In this document: piece by piece, positions 1 through 7,339 of the stretch
Position numbering within the stretch: position 1 is the first letter of the stretch
Layout: every line of letters begins with the position of its first letter
Source: an uncultured Ignavibacteria bacterium
Lineage (GTDB): Bacteria; Bacteroidota; Ignavibacteria; Kapaibacteriales; UBA2268
Length of the DNA: 64,000 nucleotides
Assembly (NCBI GenBank): GCA_903862655.1
Contig: CAIOZA010000055.1
Location: 62,001 to 126,000 of the forward strand
Direction: 5' to 3'
The notes under the pieces: generated by a model
Databases searched by the model: none
Seen by the model: only the letters and a program-made list of their open reading frames with translations
Told to the model about the DNA's origin: nothing
Made by a program: the position numbers and the translations under genes

Positions 1-377
1 TGATCAATTGTTGACTGATAATCAACCTTTTCATTTATTCCTTGCTGAAGGTTGTTTACTAGTGTTTCAATCCAATCGTGAACTTCAAGTAGAACATCAA
101 TAATGGATTGATTGACAAATAATTCCTGCTTACGAAGCTTATTGAGCAAATCTTCAGCATGGTGAGTAATTCCTACGATATTATCGAAAGCCATAAAAGC
201 AGAAGTTCCTTTAATGGTATGGAAACTCCTAAAGATTCTGTTTAAAAGCTCTAGATCTTCACCTGAACTTTCAAGCTCCATTAAGTCGATTGAGATAGCA
301 TCAATTAATTCTGTAGTTTCAACAAGGTAACCTTCGAAAATTTCCTGCATCTCCGGATCATCAAATAAAGTACTCAT
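1..377 (-). CDS. cheA: Chemotaxis histidine kinase CheA, N-terminal HPt part (cut by window edge)
   Basis: CheA takes signals from chemoreceptors, autophosphorylates a histidine in its N-terminal HPt domain and passes the phosphate to CheY. Only the first 125 residues lie in the window. They form a helical HPt domain with the diagnostic motif FHTIKGTSAFM, in which His53 is the expected phosphorylation site. The P2, dimerisation, ATPase and CheW-like domains would lie beyond the left edge. The start is the ATG 31 bases downstream of the cheZ stop codon, and no other in-frame start gives the acidic N-terminus typical of HPt domains. It is the last visible member of a minus-strand chemotaxis run. 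A stand-alone HPt protein is possible, but the cheZ-cheY-cheR context makes CheA much more likely. Confidence 0.85.
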   Translation of the reverse strand, partial: MSTLFDDPEMQEIFEGYLVETTELIDAISIDLMELESSGEDLELLNRIFRSFHTIKGTSAFMAFDNIVGITHHAEDLLNKLRKQELFVNQSIIDVLLEVHDWIETLVNNLQQGINEKVDYQSTID

Positions 378-408
378 ATTTTTTTGCTGAAAAGTTTTAT
401 AATTTTAA

Positions 409-1272
409 TTATTTTTTCCCATTAAATAACGCATCGATATCCCCCTGAGAGAACTCATCTGAATCATCTATTACTTCTTCTTGTTCTCGTTCTGGTATCG
501 CACTCTCTCCTTCATGCATTAATGAATCAATTGAATCCTGATCCAATGGAGAAGGGACTACAGAATTTTGCTGTGCTGAAATATTATTGAATAAATCATC
601 AACCTCAGCCTGTCTTGATCCGCTTAAACTCATTGCATCCACAGCATCGGGATCGAAAGCAATCTGACGATGCATCTGAGTGATATTTGTTCTTTCGTGA
701 TACTCTTCCTTAGTTTTTGTCAAATCCTCAAGCGGATCGGCATTAAATTTGGTCATTAAGCTTGTTAATTTTACTTGGACAGTTTGAAGCAGATGGTTAA
801 CAGCAGCAAGCTGTTGCGAAGATATATCCTGAATCTGCAATGAAATCATTATGTCATTCGAATCATTCTGAATGCTATCTAAAAGGCTGTCATTGTTAGT
901 AAATAGCTTATTGATCTCAGCCTTTAATTCTTCTTCAATATTAATATTTTTAAGATTGTTGAAATAATCAGAAATTCTATGATTATTCTGATGAATGACC
1001 TGAGTTTTATAGACAATACCATCAACAATGTCCATGATCTCGGTTGTAGCAAGTTCAGTAGCTTCTGTAACTTTAGAAAGCTGTTTTGATGCTTTTGGCA
1101 TTTTTTGCAAATTATCAACAATGGATTTATTGATATCATCAAGAAGAGGCTTTATCTCATTAAAAAATTTAAAGATTTCTTCTAAAAAAGGAATTACTCT
1201 CTGTCCAAGAACAAATAAAGCTTTTAGTTCTTCAGCTTTCAATAACAGGGACTGTATATCCATTTCTTTCAT
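409..1272 (-). CDS. cheZ: CheY-phosphate phosphatase CheZ with a long multi-motif tail
   Basis: CheZ speeds dephosphorylation of CheY-P. The 287-residue protein is largely helical. Residues 145-157 carry LQIQDISSQQLAA, matching the CheZ catalytic signature: Asp149 and Gln153 have the same i/i+4 spacing as Asp143 and Gln147 of the E. coli enzyme. The catalytic helix is followed by a low-complexity acidic tail of about 100 residues ending in FSQGDIDALF, which resembles the CheY-P-binding peptides of CheZ C-termini and FliM N-termini. Two more related segments, AEVDDLF (about 222-228) and QDSIDSLM (about 245-252), lie upstream in the tail. An AGGA sequence lies about 8 bases before the chosen ATG; a second in-frame ATG three codons on is an alternative. 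It is longer than the roughly 210-residue enterobacterial CheZ because of the tail. It lies between cheY and cheA. Confidence 0.85.
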   Translation of the reverse strand: MKEMDIQSLLLKAEELKALFVLGQRVIPFLEEIFKFFNEIKPLLDDINKSIVDNLQKMPKASKQLSKVTEATELATTEIMDIVDGIVYKTQVIHQNNHRISDYFNNLKNINIEEELKAEINKLFTNNDSLLDSIQNDSNDIMISLQIQDISSQQLAAVNHLLQTVQVKLTSLMTKFNADPLEDLTKTKEEYHERTNITQMHRQIAFDPDAVDAMSLSGSRQAEVDDLFNNISAQQNSVVPSPLDQDSIDSLMHEGESAIPEREQEEVIDDSDEFSQGDIDALFNGKK

Positions 1273-1288
1273 TTGAATTCCTGATTAA

Positions 1289-1663
1289 TTATTGCTGAAT
1301 TGATTTAAGTACTGCCTGTATTTTTTCTTTGAGTACAGGAGGTGTAAAAGGTTTAACAACGTAATTATTAACCCTGGCTTGCAATGCCTCTACAATATCA
1401 CTTTTCAATCCTCTGGTAGTTACCATAAGAATCGGAATATTCTGAAGATTTGGATCAGAGCGAATAGCCTTTGTAAGCTCAAGTCCGGTCATGACCGGCA
1501 TATTCCAGTCAGTAATAACAAAGTCCACTTTTTCAGTCTGAAGTTTTTCCAGTCCAACTTGACCATCTTCAGCCTCAATCACTTCAGTGATGCCAAATGT
1601 TTTCAATGCGTTAATTACAATTCTTCTCATTGTTGGTGAATCGTCTACAATCAGAAAGCGCAT
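1289..1663 (-). CDS. cheY: Chemotaxis response regulator CheY
   Basis: Single-domain receiver of 124 residues. Phosphorylated CheY is the diffusible output of a chemotaxis system. The acidic pair is in FLIVDDSPTMRR, the phosphoacceptor aspartate is Asp52 in TDWNMPVMTG (the same TDWNMP/SDWNMP context as classical CheY), and the conserved lysine is in VVKPF. I start at the ATG giving MRFLIVDD, because the GGTGGAAAA immediately before it looks like a ribosome binding site and receiver domains usually begin there. An ATG four codons upstream would add MGGK and overlap that site. It sits 16 bases upstream of cheZ, which fits a kinase-regulator-phosphatase set. The WNMP motif separates it from the neighbouring receiver. 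Confidence 0.88.
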   Translation of the reverse strand: MRFLIVDDSPTMRRIVINALKTFGITEVIEAEDGQVGLEKLQTEKVDFVITDWNMPVMTGLELTKAIRSDPNLQNIPILMVTTRGLKSDIVEALQARVNNYVVKPFTPPVLKEKIQAVLKSIQQ

Positions 1664-1695
1664 TTTTCCACCCATTTTTATTAATTAATGATAAT

Positions 1696-2073
1696 TTACT
1701 CTTTTATAATTTCTAGATACTTAGAGACTTCATATTGAATTCTCTTTGTATTGAAAGGTTTTATCAGATAGGAGTTGGCTCCTGAATCCATACCTTCTTT
1801 AATGTCCTCGTCTTTTGAGAGTGAGGACAGAATGATAATCGGTAAGTCGGCATAATCGGGATTGCTTCTAATGCTTCTAATAAGCGTGTACCCGTCAACA
1901 TTCGGCATATTCAAATCAGTTAGGACTAAATCAACTCGTTCCTGAGCTAATTTCTCCAAAGCTTCCATTCCGTCAACAGTGAGGATCACTCTGTAGCCAT
2001 GTAACTTCAATGCAAGGGAAATGAATTTCCTGATTGATGCTGAATCTTCTGCTATTAATATTGTTTTTTCCAT
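1696..2073 (-). CDS. Single-domain response regulator (CheY-like)
   Basis: A second stand-alone receiver of 125 residues. It begins MEKTILIAEDSASIRK, has Asp53 in LTDLNMPNVDG as phosphoacceptor, a Ser/Thr switch residue in IIILSSL, and the conserved lysine in YLIKPFN. There is no output domain. It lies between cheR and cheY in the same orientation with short gaps, so it is probably part of the same transcript. Paired receivers in chemotaxis operons often act as phosphate sink and motor/output regulator; which does which cannot be told from sequence, although the downstream receiver has the more CheY-like signature. The start is the only reasonable ATG. Confidence 0.82.
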   Translation of the reverse strand: MEKTILIAEDSASIRKFISLALKLHGYRVILTVDGMEALEKLAQERVDLVLTDLNMPNVDGYTLIRSIRSNPDYADLPIIILSSLSKDEDIKEGMDSGANSYLIKPFNTKRIQYEVSKYLEIIKE

Positions 2074-2096
2074 AGATCTATAATATTAACTATTAA

Positions 2097-3017
2097 TTAT
2101 TCTTTTTTGTAAGCCAATGCTTTTGGCAAATGAATTAGTTTGAACGCTTTCGATACACCGTGTAATGATTCGGAGTAACCAATCATTAGATATCCTCCTC
2201 GGTTCAAAGCATCGTATAGATATGATACGACTTGTGATTTGGAAGGGATATCAAAATAAATTAATACATTACAGCAAAAAATTACATCACAACCACTTAC
2301 TGCACGCATTTGAGATTGATCATAAAGATTGATGTTAGTAAATCGAACCATTCTTTTAATTTCATCCGAGAGAACATAAGTATTGCCGACGGCTTTGAAG
2401 TATTTCTTCATATAAACAGGAGGAACATTTCTAATGGCGTATTCTTTGTATATTCCTTTTCTAGCAGAATCTAGTACAGCATTATTGATGTCACTACCTA
2501 AAATCTGGAAATTTATATGAGGGAATAAAGGCTTCACCCTTTCAAGAATCATCATAGCTAAAGTATAGGGCTCTTCACCAGTTGAAGAAGCCGCACTCCA
2601 GATTCTAAAAGTATTACCACCGCCAAGAGTTTGTTTATTCTTAATTATTTCAGGAATCAGAGTTTTTTCAAATGCGTCAAATTGTTGTTCAGCTCTGAAG
2701 AAATAAGTTTCGTTGATAGTAATAGCCTCAAAGAATGCATTCAATTCATCACGGGAATTAGTAGATTTAAGAAGGTTCAGATATTGCTCAAAAGTTCTCA
2801 GATTATTAGCCGCAATTCGTTTAGCTATTCTGCCTTCAAGCAAATATTTTTTTCCTTCGTTAAAATATATACCACACCTATTGTAAATATGCTCTCTCAG
2901 ATCTCTGAATGCCTGATCTGTGAAAACCAGTTGTGGAGTATCAGAAATTCTAGCTGATCCTTCTACTGCAGGCTTTGCGTCGGGTGTGAACTTAAATTTA
3001 AATAAATCTGAACTCAT
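2097..3017 (-). CDS. cheR: Chemoreceptor glutamate methyltransferase CheR
   Basis: CheR transfers methyl groups from S-adenosylmethionine to glutamates on chemoreceptors, resetting sensitivity. The 306-residue protein has a CheR N-terminal helical region (about 30-105, starting FTDQAFRDLREHIYNRCGIYF) and a C-terminal Rossmann methyltransferase domain. The SAM-binding loop IWSAASSTGEEPYTLAMM lies around residue 138-156, followed by ILGSDINNAVL and the FCCNVLIYFD strand. No C-terminal TPR or pentapeptide tether is present. The first roughly 25 residues are poorly ordered and rich in charged residues. No cheB is visible in the window. It lies 23 bases upstream of the lone receiver, as part of one minus-strand run. 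Confidence 0.92.
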   Translation of the reverse strand: MSSDLFKFKFTPDAKPAVEGSARISDTPQLVFTDQAFRDLREHIYNRCGIYFNEGKKYLLEGRIAKRIAANNLRTFEQYLNLLKSTNSRDELNAFFEAITINETYFFRAEQQFDAFEKTLIPEIIKNKQTLGGGNTFRIWSAASSTGEEPYTLAMMILERVKPLFPHINFQILGSDINNAVLDSARKGIYKEYAIRNVPPVYMKKYFKAVGNTYVLSDEIKRMVRFTNINLYDQSQMRAVSGCDVIFCCNVLIYFDIPSKSQVVSYLYDALNRGGYLMIGYSESLHGVSKAFKLIHLPKALAYKKE

Positions 3018-3091
3018 ATTAATAATTGGTTTTGTATCTTCTGAATAAAAAAAACTATATTACAACTTTAGTAAATCAATGTATCGTCAAT

Positions 3092-3120
3092 TTTATTTAT
3101 TTATTAAGTAAATAAATAAA
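3092..3120. repeat. AT-only perfect inverted repeat after the HEAT-repeat gene
   Basis: Twelve-base arms (three copies of TTTA facing three copies of TAAA) are separated by TTAAG, nine bases past the stop codon of the HEAT-repeat gene. The position suits transcription termination or mRNA 3'-end stabilisation, but the stem has no G or C and no uridine run follows on the minus strand. It may simply be low-complexity sequence. Confidence 0.4.
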
Positions 3121-3128
3121 AAACAGCA

Positions 3129-4418
3129 TTAAACAAGGTTTTCAAGACTATGATTTGAAATAAATTTCTCCACCAGCTCAACCTCATTTCTATCCTCAGA
3201 ATTTAATTTCATAAAGAGAAATGCAGAGAGGGAATCTTCGTCCAGTCCTAATAGAACCTCAATAACTTCACTAGAGTAACTTATATCAGCACGCATCAAA
3301 GTATCTGCAACGATTTCTACCATTTTTATCTTATTTTCAACATCTGAAGTATTCCACACGCTAGGAATGAGAAGAAACATCTCTACTACTTCTTCAAATC
3401 CTTTGGATTTCAGAAGTCTTCTGAAGAACATTTCAAGAATATTTGTTGAGCAGTTAGCAAGAATAATTGATAGTATGAACTGCTGAGTTTCTGGATTGTT
3501 AGCCATAGATTCATTGATGAGTCCGGGAATATCATCTTCAATATAGTTATATCCCAAAGCTATGAGACCTGCACTCCTGATGTCTGAATCTTCATCCATT
3601 AATGCAAGATGAGCCACATGCCGCAATGAATCACCCAAATCTATTTGCTTTTCCTGACGGAATGCAATTGCCATAATGGTCTTCAACAGAATGCCCTGCA
3701 TTTCAGGAGGAGTGACTGGCAATTCTTTTAAAAGAAAATCGCAAATTGCTACATCGTCTCCACTAAAGGCAAGGGCATCAATACATGATGACTGAAGCAT
3801 TGGATCAGTTTCTGTTTTCATCTTATCAACAAGGAACATCTGAGCAGATGCACCGCCTATCTTACCGATAGCTTCTATAAGAAAAAGTTTAAGATCTTCA
3901 TTGTCTTGATAGAGATCAATAAGATTATATAATGCATTTGAAGCTTTTAGGTTGCCCAGAGCCGATATTGCTGAAATTTTAACATTATCTTCCGGATCAG
4001 TTAGAAGCTTAATTATTTCAGGAAGACTGTCATGGCTTGGAATTAATCCAAGTATATCGCAAGTAAACATTCTAACCTGATGATCTTCATCATAAAGAAA
4101 TTGTATAAGAGGCTGAATAGCATCGCTTCCAAGCTTAACCAATAAATCACTGGCTAGGTTGCGAATATCAATACGAGTGCTCTTTACTAGAGGAGCAACT
4201 CGTTCGGAAGCAATCAACCTTAGAAAACCATCGGTTTTAAGCAGAGCAGAAGCACATACATCTTTCACCCCACTGTCTTCATCATTTAGTCCATCAGCAA
4301 AAGTATTTACTATCTCCTCATTAAGCTCTAACTCCTCGCTTAGCACTTCAATAGCAATTCTTCGTTCTGTTGGTTCAGTTGATGTTGAAAATATAACTAA
4401 TGCTTCTTTGTAATCCAT
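3129..4418 (-). CDS. HEAT-repeat protein linked to the chemotaxis genes
   Basis: A 429-residue soluble protein made of tandem HEAT/PBS-lyase-type helical repeats. Recognisable units include EEIVNTFADGLNDEDSGVKD, VRMFTCDILGLIPSHDSLPE, VKISAISALGNLKASNALYN and DIRSAGLIALGYNYIEDDIP. There is no signal peptide and no catalytic motif. Such solenoids are protein-interaction scaffolds. HEAT proteins occur beside chemosensory and T4P-chemotaxis operons in several phyla, but their role is not settled. The gene is about 110 bases upstream of cheR in the same direction, so co-transcription is plausible, although an AT-only hairpin lies between them. Assignment to the chemotaxis pathway is inference from position only. 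Confidence 0.75.
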   Translation of the reverse strand: MDYKEALVIFSTSTEPTERRIAIEVLSEELELNEEIVNTFADGLNDEDSGVKDVCASALLKTDGFLRLIASERVAPLVKSTRIDIRNLASDLLVKLGSDAIQPLIQFLYDEDHQVRMFTCDILGLIPSHDSLPEIIKLLTDPEDNVKISAISALGNLKASNALYNLIDLYQDNEDLKLFLIEAIGKIGGASAQMFLVDKMKTETDPMLQSSCIDALAFSGDDVAICDFLLKELPVTPPEMQGILLKTIMAIAFRQEKQIDLGDSLRHVAHLALMDEDSDIRSAGLIALGYNYIEDDIPGLINESMANNPETQQFILSIILANCSTNILEMFFRRLLKSKGFEEVVEMFLLIPSVWNTSDVENKIKMVEIVADTLMRADISYSSEVIEVLLGLDEDSLSAFLFMKLNSEDRNEVELVEKFISNHSLENLV

Positions 4419-4511
4419 ATAAAACCAACTTTAAAATTGAAAATATTACTTTTAGATTTTCGAGTTTTTTTTCAAAAACTTTAGCTTTTGTTGAGTATTA
4501 TTTTAATTTTT

Positions 4512-4554
4512 AAAAAAAATACTGAATAATCCACTAGGAGATAATTCAGTATTG
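4512..4554 (-). terminator. Rho-independent terminator of the sigma-54 regulator gene
   Basis: On the minus strand an inverted repeat (AATACTGAATTATC facing GATTATTCAGTATT, one mismatch) is followed by eight uridines. It lies about 30 bases past the stop of the NtrC-like gene. It separates the two-component pair from the downstream HEAT/chemotaxis genes. The stem is AU-rich but long. Confidence 0.7.
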
Positions 4555-4585
4555 ATTGATAAAACTTTATAAAATATGAGAATAA

Positions 4586-6010
4586 CTAGGAGACTTGTTT
4601 ACCTGAAATACTGATTCCTAATTGTTCAATTCTGTATCTTAGTTTGGCACGAGAAATTCCAAGGACTTTTGCCGCTTTAATCTGATTGCCACCGGTTATA
4701 TTTAATGTCTGGACAATCAAATCCTTGAGAACTGCTCCCATAGAAACTCCATTCTTTGATATCAAAAGCTGATGCTCACCTTCCTTTAGTTCGACAGTCG
4801 GTTTGTCAATACCACCACCAACAATTACTGTTCCTGGTTTTAGGAAGTGTAGAGATTCTTTACTTACAACATCACCTGCTTCGAGTAGAACAACTCTTTC
4901 GATCACATTGCGTAATTCACGTATATTTCCCTTCCAATAATAAGATTGGAGCATCAGAGCTGCCTGAGGAGTAAATCCGGATATGTTTCTATTGAATTTT
5001 TTATTGAATTCATTCACAAATGAAGTAGCAAGAAGCATGATATCGTCATCTCTTTCACGAAGAGGTGGCAATGTTAATTTTGCAACATTTAGGCGGTAGA
5101 ACAGATCTTCGCGGAACTTTCCTTCTTCAACTAATTTTTCTAAATCACGGTTTGTAGATGCAATTACTCGAACATCGACTGAAATTTCCTTAGATCCGCC
5201 TAATCGATAATATTTAAACTCTTGAAGAACTCTGAGCATTTTTACCTGTAATTCAAGGCTAAGTTCTGCAATTTCATCAAAAAGAATAGTTCCGTGATGT
5301 GCCTGTTCGAATTTTCCTTGTTTAATCTTTTCAGTTGCACCGGTAAATGCTCCTCGCTCATAACCGAAGAGTTCGTTTTCAGCTAACTCTCTGGGGATTG
5401 CTCCGCAGTTGATAGTAATGAAAGGACCTTTGGCACGTGGTGAATTATCATGAATGTATCTTGCCAAAAGTTCCTTACCGGTTCCAGATTCTCCATAGAT
5501 CAATACTGTGGTATCTGCTCCCGAGATTATCCTGGAAGTATCCATCGCTTTGATGATACTATCTGATGAACCAAGAATAATATTTGGTTGTTCTTCTCTT
5601 AGTTTCTCGGAGAGAATATCAACCTGCCGCTTTAAATCATAATTGCGAATAGATCGTTCAACTGCGATTTCAAGTTGCTCCAGATCAAGTGGCTTAACAA
5701 TAAAGTCTTCAGCTCCGAGTTTCATTGCCCGAACAGCCATTTTAATATCGGAAAAAGCAGTCATCATAATAACAGGCATAGTATATCCTTGCTTGCGGAG
5801 TTGTTCGAGGATATCTAGTCCGTTGGAATGTCCAAGAAATATATCAAGCAATATAAGATCAGGACTCAGAATATGGAGTTCGTTCAAAGCCTGTTCTGCA
5901 TCGAGGTAAGCATACACTCGATTATATTTACTGGACATAATTTCTTTAACTGTAGAGTTGACGAGTGGATCGTCTTCAATCACAATAATCGTATAATTTT
6001 GCAGCGCCAT
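4586..6010 (-). CDS. NtrC-family sigma-54-dependent response regulator
   Basis: An activator that remodels sigma-54 RNA polymerase when phosphorylated. The 474 residues contain a receiver (about 5-120, Asp56 in LILLDIFLG), a AAA+ domain (about 145-380) with Walker A GESGTGKE (173-180), the sigma-54-contacting GAFTGA loop (220-225) and Walker B GTILFDEI, then a C-terminal Fis-type helix-turn-helix (NQIKAAKVLGISRAKLRYRI, about 440-465). All hallmark residues are intact, so it should be functional. Immediately upstream, in the same direction, is a cytoplasmic PAS-histidine kinase, its probable partner. The target promoters and the sigma-54 gene are not in the window. A terminator follows the gene. 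Confidence 0.94.
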   Translation of the reverse strand: MALQNYTIIVIEDDPLVNSTVKEIMSSKYNRVYAYLDAEQALNELHILSPDLILLDIFLGHSNGLDILEQLRKQGYTMPVIMMTAFSDIKMAVRAMKLGAEDFIVKPLDLEQLEIAVERSIRNYDLKRQVDILSEKLREEQPNIILGSSDSIIKAMDTSRIISGADTTVLIYGESGTGKELLARYIHDNSPRAKGPFITINCGAIPRELAENELFGYERGAFTGATEKIKQGKFEQAHHGTILFDEIAELSLELQVKMLRVLQEFKYYRLGGSKEISVDVRVIASTNRDLEKLVEEGKFREDLFYRLNVAKLTLPPLRERDDDIMLLATSFVNEFNKKFNRNISGFTPQAALMLQSYYWKGNIRELRNVIERVVLLEAGDVVSKESLHFLKPGTVIVGGGIDKPTVELKEGEHQLLISKNGVSMGAVLKDLIVQTLNITGGNQIKAAKVLGISRAKLRYRIEQLGISISGKQVS

Positions 6011-6097
6011 ATATTTTCAGAATTTATTTGGTTGAAATAGTTTAATCAAAATTTAATAAAATGCAAACTTTGCATATAAAGAGAATAATTATACATG

Positions 6098-7228
6098 CTA
6101 ATCAAAAGTGGGTGGCAATTTAATGTAAACTGTCGTACCACTTCCTAAAATGCTCTCCATATCAATATTACCATTGTACTGATGAATAATTCTTTGGCTT
6201 ATAGGCAACCCGAGTCCTGTTCCATCCTCCTTTTTTGTAAAGAACGGGTTAAATATGCGGGACAAATCATCGGGATGAATGCCGCAACCAGAGTCAGATA
6301 CAGAAATAACTACAAATTCTGGAGTATCCTCATCTGAAGATTCCTCAGTATAGGTTCTAACGTTAATCACACCCTTTTGGTCAATTGCATCGATTGCATT
6401 TTTGATTAAATTTACAAAAACCTGAAGAAGATGTTTCTCATCGATAAAAACATTTGGAAGATGCTCTCCGAAATCCATATCGAGATTAATTTGTTTCTTC
6501 TTTAGGCTGGAGGTATACATCTCAAGTGTTTTGGGCAGCACATCATTCACATTGATATTTTTAACCTCAGGTGAATTGCTTCTTGAAAAATTAAGGGTGG
6601 CCTCGATTATTTTTGATATTCGCTCAACGCCCTGTAATGCTGTCTGAACCTGATTTGCTTCAACAGTGTCGGCTTCGGATTTCCTTTGTAAAAGTTGAAG
6701 ATTCAAATTGATAGCAGCAAGAGGATTCCTTATCTCATGTGCAACGGAAGCAATAAGCTGACCAAGTAGTACTAGTTTGTCGGATTGCACTAGTCTGTCT
6801 GTAAGCTGGAACTGTTCACTGATATTGCGAACCACAGCCTGTACGATCTTTTTATCCTCGAAATCTATAAATCTTGAGCTAACTTCTACCATGATTGATT
6901 CATTTTCAGCGTTATTCATAGATATTTCACTAAGCACGTAGGGTGAATCATCTTTTTTTAGAAGTTTGATTATTCTTTTGAACTGTGGTACGACCGATCC
7001 GATGAATTTATCTTTTGTTGAATTGAATAGCATTGCTGCATTCTCGTTAGTATCGACTACTTTTAAATTTTCAGGATCAACAATCATTACACCATCGATA
7101 TAATTGTCGAAAAATGATTTGTATAAATCCAGTTGTTTAAGAATTGTATCAATATTTAGAGAATTCTGTTTATCAGTCTTACTTTTAGCAACACTAATGT
7201 TCTTCTTATTATTTTTGAAACCAGTCAA
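6098..7228 (-). CDS. Soluble PAS-domain histidine kinase (NtrB-like)
   Basis: The sensor partner of the downstream NtrC-like regulator. The 376-residue protein has no transmembrane segment. It consists of a PAS domain (about 30-140), a HisKA dimerisation domain with His164 in SVAHEIRNPLAAI, and a HATPase domain with N-box NLIKNAIDAI, DSGCGI and the lid motif GTGLGLPIS. The basic, disordered first 25 residues may be linker. The gap to the regulator is about 90 bases. The ligand seen by the PAS domain cannot be inferred. Its upstream region has a good -7 element inside an inverted repeat, so expression may be controlled at that promoter. Confidence 0.92.
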   Translation of the reverse strand: MTGFKNNKKNISVAKSKTDKQNSLNIDTILKQLDLYKSFFDNYIDGVMIVDPENLKVVDTNENAAMLFNSTKDKFIGSVVPQFKRIIKLLKKDDSPYVLSEISMNNAENESIMVEVSSRFIDFEDKKIVQAVVRNISEQFQLTDRLVQSDKLVLLGQLIASVAHEIRNPLAAINLNLQLLQRKSEADTVEANQVQTALQGVERISKIIEATLNFSRSNSPEVKNINVNDVLPKTLEMYTSSLKKKQINLDMDFGEHLPNVFIDEKHLLQVFVNLIKNAIDAIDQKGVINVRTYTEESSDEDTPEFVVISVSDSGCGIHPDDLSRIFNPFFTKKEDGTGLGLPISQRIIHQYNGNIDMESILGSGTTVYIKLPPTFD

Positions 7229-7275
7229 AATTAATACCTCAATTATGCCATAATAAACGGGAGAATGGTAAAGTA

Positions 7276-7314
7276 CAAATATAGGAATTTATTTAACAAA
7301 AAATCCCTATATTT
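7276..7314 (-). promoter_or_regulatory. Kinase-gene promoter -7 element within an inverted repeat
   Basis: The minus strand reads TATATTTG at 7283-7276, a match to the Bacteroidota -7 consensus TAnnTTTG, about 48 bases before the kinase start codon. It is part of a dyad: AAATATAGG at 7277-7285 mirrors CCTATATTT at 7306-7314. The dyad could be an operator, or a hairpin at the end of the upstream lipoprotein transcript, which stops at 7340. No uridine tract follows it on the minus strand, which argues against a classical terminator. Confidence 0.5.
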
Positions 7315-7339
7315 TCAAAAATAACGAGGTAAAAAATAG

